Below the pieces are notes generated by a model that saw only the letters and a program-made list of their open reading frames with translations, did no database searches and was not told where the DNA came from. The translations under genes and the position numbers were made by a program. This document shows positions 35,956 through 44,050 of a stretch of DNA of 64,000 nt, in pieces. The DNA comes from Antarctobacter sediminis. GTDB taxonomy: Bacteria > Pseudomonadota > Alphaproteobacteria > Rhodobacterales > Rhodobacteraceae. How positions within the stretch are numbered: position 1 is the first letter of the stretch; each line of letters starts with the position of its first letter. The DNA is taken from NCBI RefSeq assembly GCF_019218285.1, contig NZ_JAHUZG010000001.1:62001-126000 (forward strand). The letters are read 5' to 3'.

Positions 35956-36061
35956 TGCGCGTGCAACCGCTCATGCCCGACACAGTGCGGAACCCCGTCG
36001 GGGGGCAGGCCGTTGTGTTGTCAGATCGTAGAAACGAGATGACAACCAAGGAGGCTTCGCC

Positions 36062-36304
36062 ATGTCCGACGCCACGCATAACAATACGACCACCACAACC
36101 ACGACCCGTGACCGGGGCGGCAACAGCGGGCTGGCCTTCATCGTCGGCATCCTTGTCGTCGTCGTGGCCCTGCTGGGGTATGTCGTCTTCTCGGGCGGTG
36201 TCCCCACGGCCTCCGGTGACGGCGGCGCAGATCTCAACATCACCGTGCAAAGCGACGATGGCGCAGCGCCTGCGGCCGACCCGAAAGGCGGCGGCGACAA
36301 CTGA
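36062..36304 (+). CDS. Small single-pass membrane protein within the sox operon
   Basis: An 80-residue protein with AAGGAGG seven bases before the ATG. It has a threonine-rich N terminus, one membrane helix (LAFIVGILVVVVALLGYVVF, about 24-43) and a short acidic-glycine tail. It lies between soxB and soxD, which are usually adjacent. Similar small Thr-rich single-span proteins are common and unannotated in Roseobacters. No function can be given. Its strong ribosome site supports real translation. Confidence 0.75.
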   Translation: MSDATHNNTTTTTTTRDRGGNSGLAFIVGILVVVVALLGYVVFSGGVPTASGDGGADLNITVQSDDGAAPAADPKGGGDN

Positions 36305-36421
36305 TCCGTCCATCAATGCTCTGGCATTTCCGGGGGTCGAGGCGCGTCTGCGCCCCGGCCCCTTTGCCTGTGAGCGCACGACATCCCGCAACGCCTCGAT
36401 GCTGCAAGAGGAGACCGGACA

Positions 36422-36751
36422 ATGCTGATCCTTGAATGCCCCTACTGCGGCGTCAAAGCCGATGAAACCGAATTGCACGCCGGCGGCGAGGCGCATCTGA
36501 CGCGGCACGGCCCCGGCTCTTCGGATGAGGACTTCGAGTCCTACCTTTTCATGCGCGAAAACCCGAAGGGTGTGCATTTCGAACGCTGGCGCCACGTGAA
36601 TGGCTGCGGAAAATGGTTCCACGCAGCGCGCTGCACCATGACGATGGAGGTCTTCGGGACTTATCCGGCCCAAACCACCGAACCGCCACAGGAACTGCGC
36701 GACGCGATTTCCGAACAACGCCCCGGCTGGAGCTGGAGAGATCTGTCGTGA
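36422..36751 (+). CDS. soxD: Sarcosine oxidase subunit delta
   Basis: A 109-residue zinc-binding subunit. LECPYCG near the start supplies two cysteines, with a later His and Cys (VNGCGKWFHAARC), the metal site known for SoxD. GAGGAG precedes the ATG. It is followed by soxA after 62 bp. Confidence 0.96.
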   Translation: MLILECPYCGVKADETELHAGGEAHLTRHGPGSSDEDFESYLFMRENPKGVHFERWRHVNGCGKWFHAARCTMTMEVFGTYPAQTTEPPQELRDAISEQRPGWSWRDLS

Positions 36752-36813
36752 TGTTTCTTCTTGGTGAAAATACTCAAAATATCAAACGCCTGCAAAGCGT
36801 GGAGGCCTGAGGC

Positions 36814-39800
36814 ATGAGCATCCGTCTCGCCACCGGCGGCCGTCTGATCGACCGCACGACCCCTGTGACATTCACCTTCAACGGCAAGAAATTGACCGGT
36901 GCCAAGGGCGATACGCTCGCCTCTGCGCTGCTGGCCAATGACCAGATGCTGGTGGGGCGCAGCTTCAAATATCACCGCCCGCGTGGGATCGTCGCCTCAG
37001 GCGCCGAAGAGCCGAACGCGCTGGTGAACCTCGGTGAAGGCAATCGCCATGAGCCGAACCAGCGCGCCACCACGACTGAGATCTTTCCGGGACTGGCCGC
37101 AAGTTCACAGAACCACTGGCCCTCTCTGGAATACGACGTGGGTGCCCTGAACGGCTTTTTTGCGCGCTACCTGACGGCCGGGTTCTACTACAAGACCTTC
37201 ATGTTCCCGCGACCGTTCTGGAAACATATCTACGAGCCTTTCATCCGGCAGTCGGCGGGGCTGGGCAAGGCTCCCGATCCGGAGAACCGGGACCCCGACA
37301 CCTACGAACATTTCTACGCTTTCGTGGATGTGCTGGTGATCGGCGGCGGTGTCGCGGGATTGCAGGCGGCCAAGGCGGCAGGCGACAGCGGTGCCAAGGT
37401 ACTGTTGATCGAACAGGACGCCAACTGGGGTGGCCGCGCGCCCGTCGACGGTGGTGAAATCGACGGCATGCCCGCCGGTGAATGGATCAAGACCACGCTG
37501 CAAGCCCTTGAAGACATGCCAAATGTCACGCTTCGCAACCGCTGCATGGGGGCGGGGGTCTATGATCACGGCTATGTCCTGGGATACGAACGGCTGACCG
37601 ACCATCTTGGGGCATCCAAGGGGCCGCGCCACCGCTTGTGGCGCATTCGGACGGCGCAGATCATCACCGCAACCGGTGCGATCGAACGCCCGCTCAGTTT
37701 TGCGGGCAACGATATTCCGGGCGTGATGCTAGCCTCGGCCGTGCGCGATTACCTTGTCGACTACGGCGTTGCCGCGGGCAAAAAGACTGTCGTTGTCACC
37801 AACAACGACGATGCCTACCGCACCGCAATCGCGCTCAAGAAGGCCGGGCTTGACGTCCCCGTGGTGATTGATGCGCGCGAATACGGTGGCGGCCCGCTGA
37901 TGGAAGAGGCCAAGGCGCTTGGGATCCGCGTCGAAACCGGCAAGGCCATCGCCAAGGTCAAGGGCGGCAAGCGGGTCACTGGCGTGGCGCTCTGCGCCAT
38001 GGCGGGCGGCGGCGCGCTGCTGGAGGAAATCAAATGTGACGCGGTCGCCATGTCTGGTGGCTGGTCGCCCGTCGTGCACCTCTGGTCGCATTGCGGCGGC
38101 AAGCTGACATGGGACGATGCACAGGCCTGTTTCCGCCCCGATCCGGCGCGGGCGCCCACGGGGGCCGACGGTCAGGCCTTTGTGACCTGCGTTGGCAGCG
38201 CCAATGGTCATCTCCGTCTGAACGACGTTCTGCAAGATGCTGACAAGGCTGCAAAAACCGTATCCAAGGCGGCGGGTGCCACGGTCTCGTCCACCGCGGC
38301 CCCTCAAGGTGCGGACAGTGACGAGGCCGCGTTGATGCCGGTTTGGCTGATGCCTGCCAATGCCTGGGATGACCTGCGCATGAAGGCCTGGCTGGACTAC
38401 CAGAACGACGTCAAGGTTTCTGACGTGCAACTGGCCGCACGCGAGGGTTATGAATCGGTCGAACATACCAAGCGCTACACGACGCTGGGCATGGCGACGG
38501 ATCAGGGGAAATTGAGCAACATCAACGGTCTGGCAACGCTTGCTGCATCGTTGGGTGAAGATATTCCCAATGTCGGAACCACCACGTTCCGTCCGCCCTA
38601 TACCCCCATCAGCATGGGGGCCATCGGCGGCGAGGCGCGCGGCGAGATCTTTCAGCCGGTGCGCAAGACACCGATCCACGGCTGGCATGAGGAAAACGGT
38701 GCAAAATGGGAACCGGTTGGCCACTGGCGCCGTCCCTATTGCTACCAGAAACCGGGCGAAAGCGTGCATGACGCCGTGAACCGCGAGGTTCTGGCGACGC
38801 GCAACAGCCTTGGGATGCTGGATGCCTCGACCCTTGGCAAGATCATCGTCAAGGGGCCGGACGCGGGCAAGTTCCTCGACATGCTCTACACCAACATGAT
38901 GAGCACGCTGAAACCGGGCAAATGCCGCTATGGTCTGATGTGTACGGAAAACGGGTTCCTGACGGACGACGGCGTTGTGGCGCGGATCGACGAGGATACT
39001 TTCCTGTGCCACACCACCACCGGCGGCGCGGATCGCATCCATGCCCATATGGAAGAATGGCTTCAGACCGAGTGGTGGGACTGGCAGGTCTATACCGCAA
39101 ATGTGACCGAGCAATACGCACAGGTCGCCGTGGTCGGCCCCAACGCGCGCAAGCTGTTGGAAAAGCTGGGCGGCATGGATGTCTCGAAAGAGGCGCTGGC
39201 CTTCATGGAATGGAAGGATGGCACGCTGGGCGGTTTCCCTGTGCGGGCTTACCGGATCTCGTTCTCGGGCGAACTGAGCTATGAAATCGCCGTGCCCGCG
39301 CATCTGGGCCGTGGTTTCTGGGATGCCCTGATCGAGGCCGGCAAAGAGTGGGACGTCACCCCCTATGGCACCGAGGCGCTGCATATCATGCGGGCCGAGA
39401 AGGGCTTTATCATGATCGGGGATGAGACCGACGGCACGGTGATCCCGCAGGATCTGGGCCTGCACTGGGCGATCTCGAAGAAGAAAGAGGATTTCCTTGG
39501 CAAGCGGGCGCAGGTGCGCAGTCACATGGCCGATCCGAACCGCTGGCAATTGGTGGGGCTGGAAACGCTGGACGGCTCTGTCCTGCCCGATGGCGCCTAT
39601 GCAGTTGCTCCGGGGCGCAATGCCAACGGGCAGCGCAACACCGAGGGCCGCGTGACCTCGACCTATTATTCGCCGACGCTGGGCAAGGGGATTGCCATGG
39701 GGCTGGTTCACAAGGGGCCGGACCGCATGGGCGAGACCGTGACCTTTATCGGTGACGATGGCGAAACCGAACACAAGGCCAGGATCGTGAACCCGGTCTT

Positions 39801-39834
39801 CTTTGATCCGGAAGGGGAAAAGCAGAATGTCTGA
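36814..39834 (+). CDS. soxA: Sarcosine oxidase subunit alpha
   Basis: A 1006-residue subunit, the usual length. The N-terminal part (about 20-110) is the ferredoxin-like Fer2_4 region FTFNGKKLTGAKGDTLASAL. An NAD/FAD-binding domain begins at VLVIGGGVAGLQAAKAAG, near residue 171. The C-terminal half is a glycine-cleavage T-protein domain that binds tetrahydrofolate. The stop overlaps the soxG start by eight bases. It gives the methylene-tetrahydrofolate product of the complex. Confidence 0.97.
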   Translation: MSIRLATGGRLIDRTTPVTFTFNGKKLTGAKGDTLASALLANDQMLVGRSFKYHRPRGIVASGAEEPNALVNLGEGNRHEPNQRATTTEIFPGLAASSQNHWPSLEYDVGALNGFFARYLTAGFYYKTFMFPRPFWKHIYEPFIRQSAGLGKAPDPENRDPDTYEHFYAFVDVLVIGGGVAGLQAAKAAGDSGAKVLLIEQDANWGGRAPVDGGEIDGMPAGEWIKTTLQALEDMPNVTLRNRCMGAGVYDHGYVLGYERLTDHLGASKGPRHRLWRIRTAQIITATGAIERPLSFAGNDIPGVMLASAVRDYLVDYGVAAGKKTVVVTNNDDAYRTAIALKKAGLDVPVVIDAREYGGGPLMEEAKALGIRVETGKAIAKVKGGKRVTGVALCAMAGGGALLEEIKCDAVAMSGGWSPVVHLWSHCGGKLTWDDAQACFRPDPARAPTGADGQAFVTCVGSANGHLRLNDVLQDADKAAKTVSKAAGATVSSTAAPQGADSDEAALMPVWLMPANAWDDLRMKAWLDYQNDVKVSDVQLAAREGYESVEHTKRYTTLGMATDQGKLSNINGLATLAASLGEDIPNVGTTTFRPPYTPISMGAIGGEARGEIFQPVRKTPIHGWHEENGAKWEPVGHWRRPYCYQKPGESVHDAVNREVLATRNSLGMLDASTLGKIIVKGPDAGKFLDMLYTNMMSTLKPGKCRYGLMCTENGFLTDDGVVARIDEDTFLCHTTTGGADRIHAHMEEWLQTEWWDWQVYTANVTEQYAQVAVVGPNARKLLEKLGGMDVSKEALAFMEWKDGTLGGFPVRAYRISFSGELSYEIAVPAHLGRGFWDALIEAGKEWDVTPYGTEALHIMRAEKGFIMIGDETDGTVIPQDLGLHWAISKKKEDFLGKRAQVRSHMADPNRWQLVGLETLDGSVLPDGAYAVAPGRNANGQRNTEGRVTSTYYSPTLGKGIAMGLVHKGPDRMGETVTFIGDDGETEHKARIVNPVFFDPEGEKQNV

Positions 39835-40399
39835 TCCGGTTCTGCCGCTGGGCGGCGTGCGTTTCGAAGGTCTGGTGGACGTTCGGGAAACTGGCCCGCA
39901 GGGGATGATCACCCTGCGCGGCGATCTGGCCGATGGCGATGTACAGGCGGCGGTCACCGACCTGACCGGCGTGGCCATGCCGGATCTGCGCGGGGCCAAC
40001 ACCGAGGGCGACACCGGTCTTTTGTGGATGTCGCCTGACGAATTGCTGGTGCTGGTGCCCTATCGTCAGGCCGCACAAGCCGTCACGCGGCTAAGCGAGG
40101 GGCTGGAGGGGCATCACGTTCTTGTGGTCAATGTCTCGGATGCGCGGGCGCTGTTCCAACTGCGCGGGACGCAGGTGCGCGACGTTCTGGCCAAGCTGGC
40201 GCCGGTGGATTTCGCCCCCGAGGCTTTTGCCGCAGGCGAACTGCGCCGCACCCGGCTGGCACAGGCAGCCGCCGGCATCTGGATGAGCGATGACACCACG
40301 GCGCATGTCTTCTGCTTCCGGTCCATGGCGACCTACATGTACGGGCTGCTGTGCACGGCGGCGGACCCCAACGCGCGGGTAGGCTTTCACGCCAAATAA
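39827..40399 (+). CDS. soxG: Sarcosine oxidase subunit gamma
   Basis: A 190-residue subunit related to the GcvT fold, with the family segments LLWMSPDELLVLVP and VNVSDARALFQLRG. The ATG at 39827 overlaps the end of soxA by eight bases. No glyA, purU or folD gene follows, so the one-carbon genes must lie elsewhere. Confidence 0.95.
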   Translation: MSDPVLPLGGVRFEGLVDVRETGPQGMITLRGDLADGDVQAAVTDLTGVAMPDLRGANTEGDTGLLWMSPDELLVLVPYRQAAQAVTRLSEGLEGHHVLVVNVSDARALFQLRGTQVRDVLAKLAPVDFAPEAFAAGELRRTRLAQAAAGIWMSDDTTAHVFCFRSMATYMYGLLCTAADPNARVGFHAK

Positions 40400-40473
40400 G
40401 CCGGGCGTGGCAGTTGCCTTGTCGGGCGGCTCTGCCGATATTGGCAGGGTCGTCCCCAAGACACGGAGCCGCA

Positions 40474-40890
40474 ATGCGCCGCCTGTTCCTGACCTGCCTT
40501 GCATGGATGGCCCTTGCGGGGGCTGCTGCGGCGGAAAAGACCGCTTACCAGTGCTTCATCAGGGGCACGTCGGAAAGGCAATGGATCCAGCCATTGATCT
40601 TTATCGCGCTGGATCGGGCCATTGACCGCGTTGTCGTGTCCGACGCGTCAATCCTTGGGTTCAACGACGGCGTTCCGGTCGAAGGGGCGCTGATCAAGGA
40701 CAACAAGGCGCGGCTGACCGTATCGTGGCAGTTGCAGATGCGCTCGGCCTCGAACCAGCGGGTCGACATGGCCTACCGGGCGACCTTTCTCAAGTCCACG
40801 GGCAAGGTGAATGTCACTGCGCGCCCGCTGGGCCGCGAGGGGCTGTTCAACCGGTCCGGCACCTGCACAGTGACGAAACTTTCGGGTTGA
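40474..40890 (+). CDS. Hypothetical secreted protein
   Basis: A 138-residue protein beginning with a signal peptide (MRRLFLTCLAWMALAGAAAA). The mature part has two cysteines (near TAYQCFIRG and SGTCTVTK), which may form a disulfide, and a beta-rich pattern. GGAG is six bases before the ATG. It lies 74 bp after soxG and before sodB. Not recognised. Confidence 0.8.
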   Translation: MRRLFLTCLAWMALAGAAAAEKTAYQCFIRGTSERQWIQPLIFIALDRAIDRVVVSDASILGFNDGVPVEGALIKDNKARLTVSWQLQMRSASNQRVDMAYRATFLKSTGKVNVTARPLGREGLFNRSGTCTVTKLSG

Positions 40891-40982
40891 AGTCATCTTT
40901 AGCGGGTGGCGCAGGGTTGACGATCCGGTGCAGGCGCGACACCTATTGATCCATCTACCGCCACATCACGAAGGGGTGAACC

Positions 40983-41582
40983 ATGGCTTTCGAACTTCCC
41001 GATCTTCCTTACGCACATGACGCGCTGGCCAGCCAGGGCATGAGCCAGGAAACGATGGAATACCACCACGACATCCACCACAAGGCCTATGTCGACAACG
41101 GCAATAAGCTGATCGCCGGCACCGAGTGGGAAGGCAAGTCGCTGGAAGACATCATCAAGGGCACCTACAACGCTGACGCGGTTGCCCAGAACGGTATCTT
41201 CAACAACGCATCCCAGCACTGGAACCACATGCAGTTCTGGGAAATGATGGGCCCGGGCCCGAACGCGATGCCCTCTGAACTCGAAGCGGCGCTGAAAGAA
41301 AGCTTTGGCACCGTCGAAGAGTTCAAATCGCAATTCGCCGCGGCCGGTGCCGGTCAGTTCGGTTCGGGCTGGGCGTGGCTGGTCAAGGACGCCGACGGTG
41401 GCCTGAAAGTCACCAAGACCGAAAACGGTGTGAACCCGCTGTGCTTCAACCAGACTGCGCTGCTGGGCTGCGACGTGTGGGAGCATTCCTACTACATCGA
41501 TTTCCGCAACAAGCGTCCGGCCTATCTGGCCAACTTCCTGGACAACCTGGTGAACTGGGAAAACGTGGCCTCGCGCCTGTAA
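40983..41582 (+). CDS. sodB: Superoxide dismutase (Fe/Mn family, probably Fe)
   Basis: A 199-residue cytoplasmic enzyme that removes superoxide. The metal ligands are His28, His82, Asp165 and His169 (NHMQFW and DVWEHSYY). AQNGIFNNASQHWNH resembles the iron form. AAGGGG precedes the ATG. It is followed by a strong terminator. Mn use or cambialism cannot be excluded by eye. Confidence 0.96.
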   Translation: MAFELPDLPYAHDALASQGMSQETMEYHHDIHHKAYVDNGNKLIAGTEWEGKSLEDIIKGTYNADAVAQNGIFNNASQHWNHMQFWEMMGPGPNAMPSELEAALKESFGTVEEFKSQFAAAGAGQFGSGWAWLVKDADGGLKVTKTENGVNPLCFNQTALLGCDVWEHSYYIDFRNKRPAYLANFLDNLVNWENVASRL

Positions 41583-41608
41583 ATCCCGCCCTAGCCGGAA
41601 ATACCGAA

Positions 41609-41635
41609 AGGCCCGCCTGTTTGGCGGGCCTTTTT
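41609..41635 (+). terminator. Intrinsic terminator of sodB
   Basis: AGGCCCGCC and GGCGGGCCT are perfect 9-bp arms around a five-base loop, followed by T to 41635. It lies 26 bp after the sodB stop. Confidence 0.88.
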
Positions 41636-41733
41636 CGTATTTGGGCTGATCCCGGATCCCTTGGCCGCAATTCGGAACGCCCGCGGCAGGTCATGCGTTT
41701 GTCTTTGAATCGCAAAGCATTGGAGGAACGACC

Positions 41734-41964
41734 ATGGCCGACCGTGCAAGATCAAAAGATGGACGCCGCGAAACCGAGGAGGTCCTTGGCGAAAAGCCCG
41801 AAGATATGGGGCCTGCGCCGGGCGCTCAGGGCCGTTCGGGTGGCGAGATCGCCCGCAAGGTGGGCACCCGTGATGAGGTGAAACGCCACGACCAGACGTC
41901 GGCGGGCAAGACGCGCCCGCTCGCGCAGGACCAGAACAGAAGCGGCGACAAGGAGAACGTGTGA
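41734..41964 (+). CDS. Small hydrophilic hypothetical protein
   Basis: A 76-residue, very charged protein with no hydrophobic core, probably disordered. GGAGG lies nine bases before the ATG. Its stop overlaps the start of the next gene by one base (TGATG), so the two form a coupled pair after the sodB terminator. Small disordered proteins of this kind are often general-stress induced; that is only an analogy. Confidence 0.72.
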   Translation: MADRARSKDGRRETEEVLGEKPEDMGPAPGAQGRSGGEIARKVGTRDEVKRHDQTSAGKTRPLAQDQNRSGDKENV

Positions 41965-42416
41965 TGGGTATCTTGACCAAGGGCACATGGGTGCTGGTTG
42001 CCGATGGTGAAAAGGCGCTGTTCCTGCGCAATGACATCGACGACATCAATCCGGACCTGAACGTGGTGCGGATCGAACAGCAGGAAAATCCGTCGGACCG
42101 CGAACAATCCGCCAACCGTCCGGGCCGCATGAACGATGCGGGACCGGGGCAGAAGTCGGCGATGGACGACACCGATTGGCATGAACTGGCAAAGGAACGC
42201 TTTGCCGATGACCTGTCCGAGATCCTGTACAAACAGGCACATAGAGGCGCTTTTGACCGGATCGTCATTGTCGCGCCGCCGCGAACGCTGGGCGAATTGC
42301 GTGACAAGCTGCACAAGGAAGTTCTCGACAAGGTTGTGGCGGAACTGGACAAGACTCTGACCAACCATCCGATCGACAAGATCGAAACGCTGCTGGTGAA
42401 CGAACTGGCGGCTTGA
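41964..42416 (+). CDS. Host attachment family protein
   Basis: A 150-residue protein of the family named after the Agrobacterium attachment protein. The family pattern starts WVLVADGEKALFLRN and continues with DRIVIVAPPRTLGELRDKL. AAGGAG precedes the ATG. Homologues are widespread in free-living bacteria, so attachment to a host is not implied; the fold resembles release-factor or baeRF-type ribosome-associated domains. Confidence 0.85.
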   Translation: MGILTKGTWVLVADGEKALFLRNDIDDINPDLNVVRIEQQENPSDREQSANRPGRMNDAGPGQKSAMDDTDWHELAKERFADDLSEILYKQAHRGAFDRIVIVAPPRTLGELRDKLHKEVLDKVVAELDKTLTNHPIDKIETLLVNELAA

Positions 42417-42510
42417 CAGATTTGGGTCGGGGCAGCGCCTGTTGCCCCGGCCCTTGCCCTTGGAAATCCGTCGCTCTACCCATTGGCGGGTAACGACGAA
42501 AGCCCTCCTC

Positions 42511-43425
42511 ATGAACAACAGCACGTCCGGTGTCCTGCTGATGATCGCTGCCTGCACGGTCTGGGGGCTGTCGCCGATCTATTACAAGCTGCTGGTGAAT
42601 GTTCCGCCGCTGGAATTGTTGGCCCATCGCACGGCGTGGTCTTTGGTGGTCTTTGCCGGGCTTCTGGCGGTTCAGGGCCGGCTGGGACAGCTCAAGGCGC
42701 TGCTGGGGCAGGGCCGGTCGGTGCTGATCACCGGCTTTGCCGCCCTGATGATCACCGCCAACTGGTTTCTTTTCATCTTCTCGGTGCAAATCGGACAGGT
42801 GCGTGAAACCTCCCTAGGCTATTACATCTTTCCCCTGGTGGCGGTTCTTTTGGGCGTGGTCGTGCTGCGCGAACGGTTGGCCGCCCTGCAATGGGCGGCG
42901 GTCGGGCTGGCGGCGCTGGCGGTTCTGCTGCTGACGCTGGGACTGGGCGATGCGCCGTGGATCGCACTGATCCTTGCGACCACCTTCGGGGCCTATGGGC
43001 TGATCAAGAAGCGCCTGACAGCCGGGGCTGTCGTATCGGTCACGGGTGAGGTTCTGTTGCTGACGCCGCTGGCGCTGATCTGGCTGGGGACGATCCATGC
43101 ACAGGGCAAGGGCGTCTTTGGCAGCGATTTTCAAACCTCGGCGCTATTGGTGTTTTCCGGCTTTCTGACGGCGCTGCCGCTGATCTTTTTCTCTGCCGCA
43201 GCCAAGCGGGTGGACATGGCCACCATGGGATTGTTGCAATACATCAACCCGACCTTGCAATTCTTCTGTGCCGTGGTGCTGTTCGGTGAGCCCATGACAA
43301 CATGGCATGTAGCGGCCTTTGGGCTGATCTGGGCGGCGTTGGCCTTGTATTCCGCCTCGGGTTACGCGCGGGGCAGGGCGCGCCGCAAAAGCGCCATGAC
43401 CTCCTCGGCCGAACCACCGCTCTGA
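42511..43425 (+). CDS. rarD: EamA-family transporter RarD
   Basis: A 304-residue inner-membrane protein with ten hydrophobic segments. The opening IAACTVWGLSPIYYKLL is the RarD hallmark, and VRETSLGYYIFPLV lies in the first EamA half. The ATG at 42511 gives the standard N terminus but has no clear ribosome site. The 3' end overlaps the convergent LOG gene by 64 bp. Substrate unknown. Confidence 0.92.
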   Translation: MNNSTSGVLLMIAACTVWGLSPIYYKLLVNVPPLELLAHRTAWSLVVFAGLLAVQGRLGQLKALLGQGRSVLITGFAALMITANWFLFIFSVQIGQVRETSLGYYIFPLVAVLLGVVVLRERLAALQWAAVGLAALAVLLLTLGLGDAPWIALILATTFGAYGLIKKRLTAGAVVSVTGEVLLLTPLALIWLGTIHAQGKGVFGSDFQTSALLVFSGFLTALPLIFFSAAAKRVDMATMGLLQYINPTLQFFCAVVLFGEPMTTWHVAAFGLIWAALALYSASGYARGRARRKSAMTSSAEPPL

Positions 43426-43919
43426 ACGAAATCCAGCAGCGAGCCATCGGCAAAGCCGCTGTCGACCACATGCGCCATCAGCGCCCGCAGAGGCCCCCAA
43501 TATCCCGCCACATCCATCAGGATGATCGGCTTGTCGTGCAGGCCCAACTGGCGCCATGTGAGCACTTCGAAGAATTCGTCCAGCGATCCGGCCCCACCGG
43601 GCATGACAACCACAGCGTCGGCGTTCATCAGCATGACTTTCTTGCGCTCGTGCATCGTCTCGGTGATGACGAAACTGGTCAGGTCGGTCTTGCCGACCTC
43701 CAGTTGCAGCAGGTGCGTGGGGATCACGCCAAAGGTCTCGCCACCGGCGGCCTGTGCGGCCCGTGCCACGCTGCCCATCAGCCCCACGTCGCCCGCTCCA
43801 TAGACCAGCCGCCAGCCTTCCTGCGCCAGCGCCTGACCCAGCACCTCTGCCTGGGTGGTAAAGTCGGGATTGTCGCCCTTGCGCGATCCGCAATAGACAC
43901 AGATGGAGAAGTTGGACAT
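43362..43919 (-). CDS. LOG-family protein (cytokinin riboside 5'-monophosphate phosphoribohydrolase type)
   Basis: A 185-residue Rossmann-like protein. ICVYCGSRKG and VYGAGDVGLMG open it, and the catalytic motif MPGGAGSLDEF matches PGGxGTxxE. Members hydrolyse nucleoside 5'-monophosphates to base and ribose 5-phosphate. The ATG at 43919 was chosen as the first methionine of the conserved fold. It overlaps rarD tail to tail by 64 bp. Confidence 0.92.
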   Translation of the reverse strand: MSNFSICVYCGSRKGDNPDFTTQAEVLGQALAQEGWRLVYGAGDVGLMGSVARAAQAAGGETFGVIPTHLLQLEVGKTDLTSFVITETMHERKKVMLMNADAVVVMPGGAGSLDEFFEVLTWRQLGLHDKPIILMDVAGYWGPLRALMAHVVDSGFADGSLLDFVQSGGSAEEVMALLRRALPRA

Positions 43920-44050
43920 CGCGGGCCTCAAGGCTAGTAGAAAAAACGACTTTTGACGCTTGTTAGCCTGTGGTTTATATTCGCTCAACCGTACTGTTGG
44001 CCTGCTGTCGGGGGGCTTGGGCCACAGAGGCTGATATTCGGAAGGCTGCC

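Noticed and set aside
37729-40014. A 761-codon minus-strand frame opposite soxA
   Set aside because: soxA is certain by homology along its whole length; the antisense frame has no ribosome site or recognisable domain.
42425-42455. GC-rich hairpin after the host-attachment gene as a terminator or tRNA remnant
   Set aside because: No T-tract, and no cloverleaf or TTC-arm could be formed.
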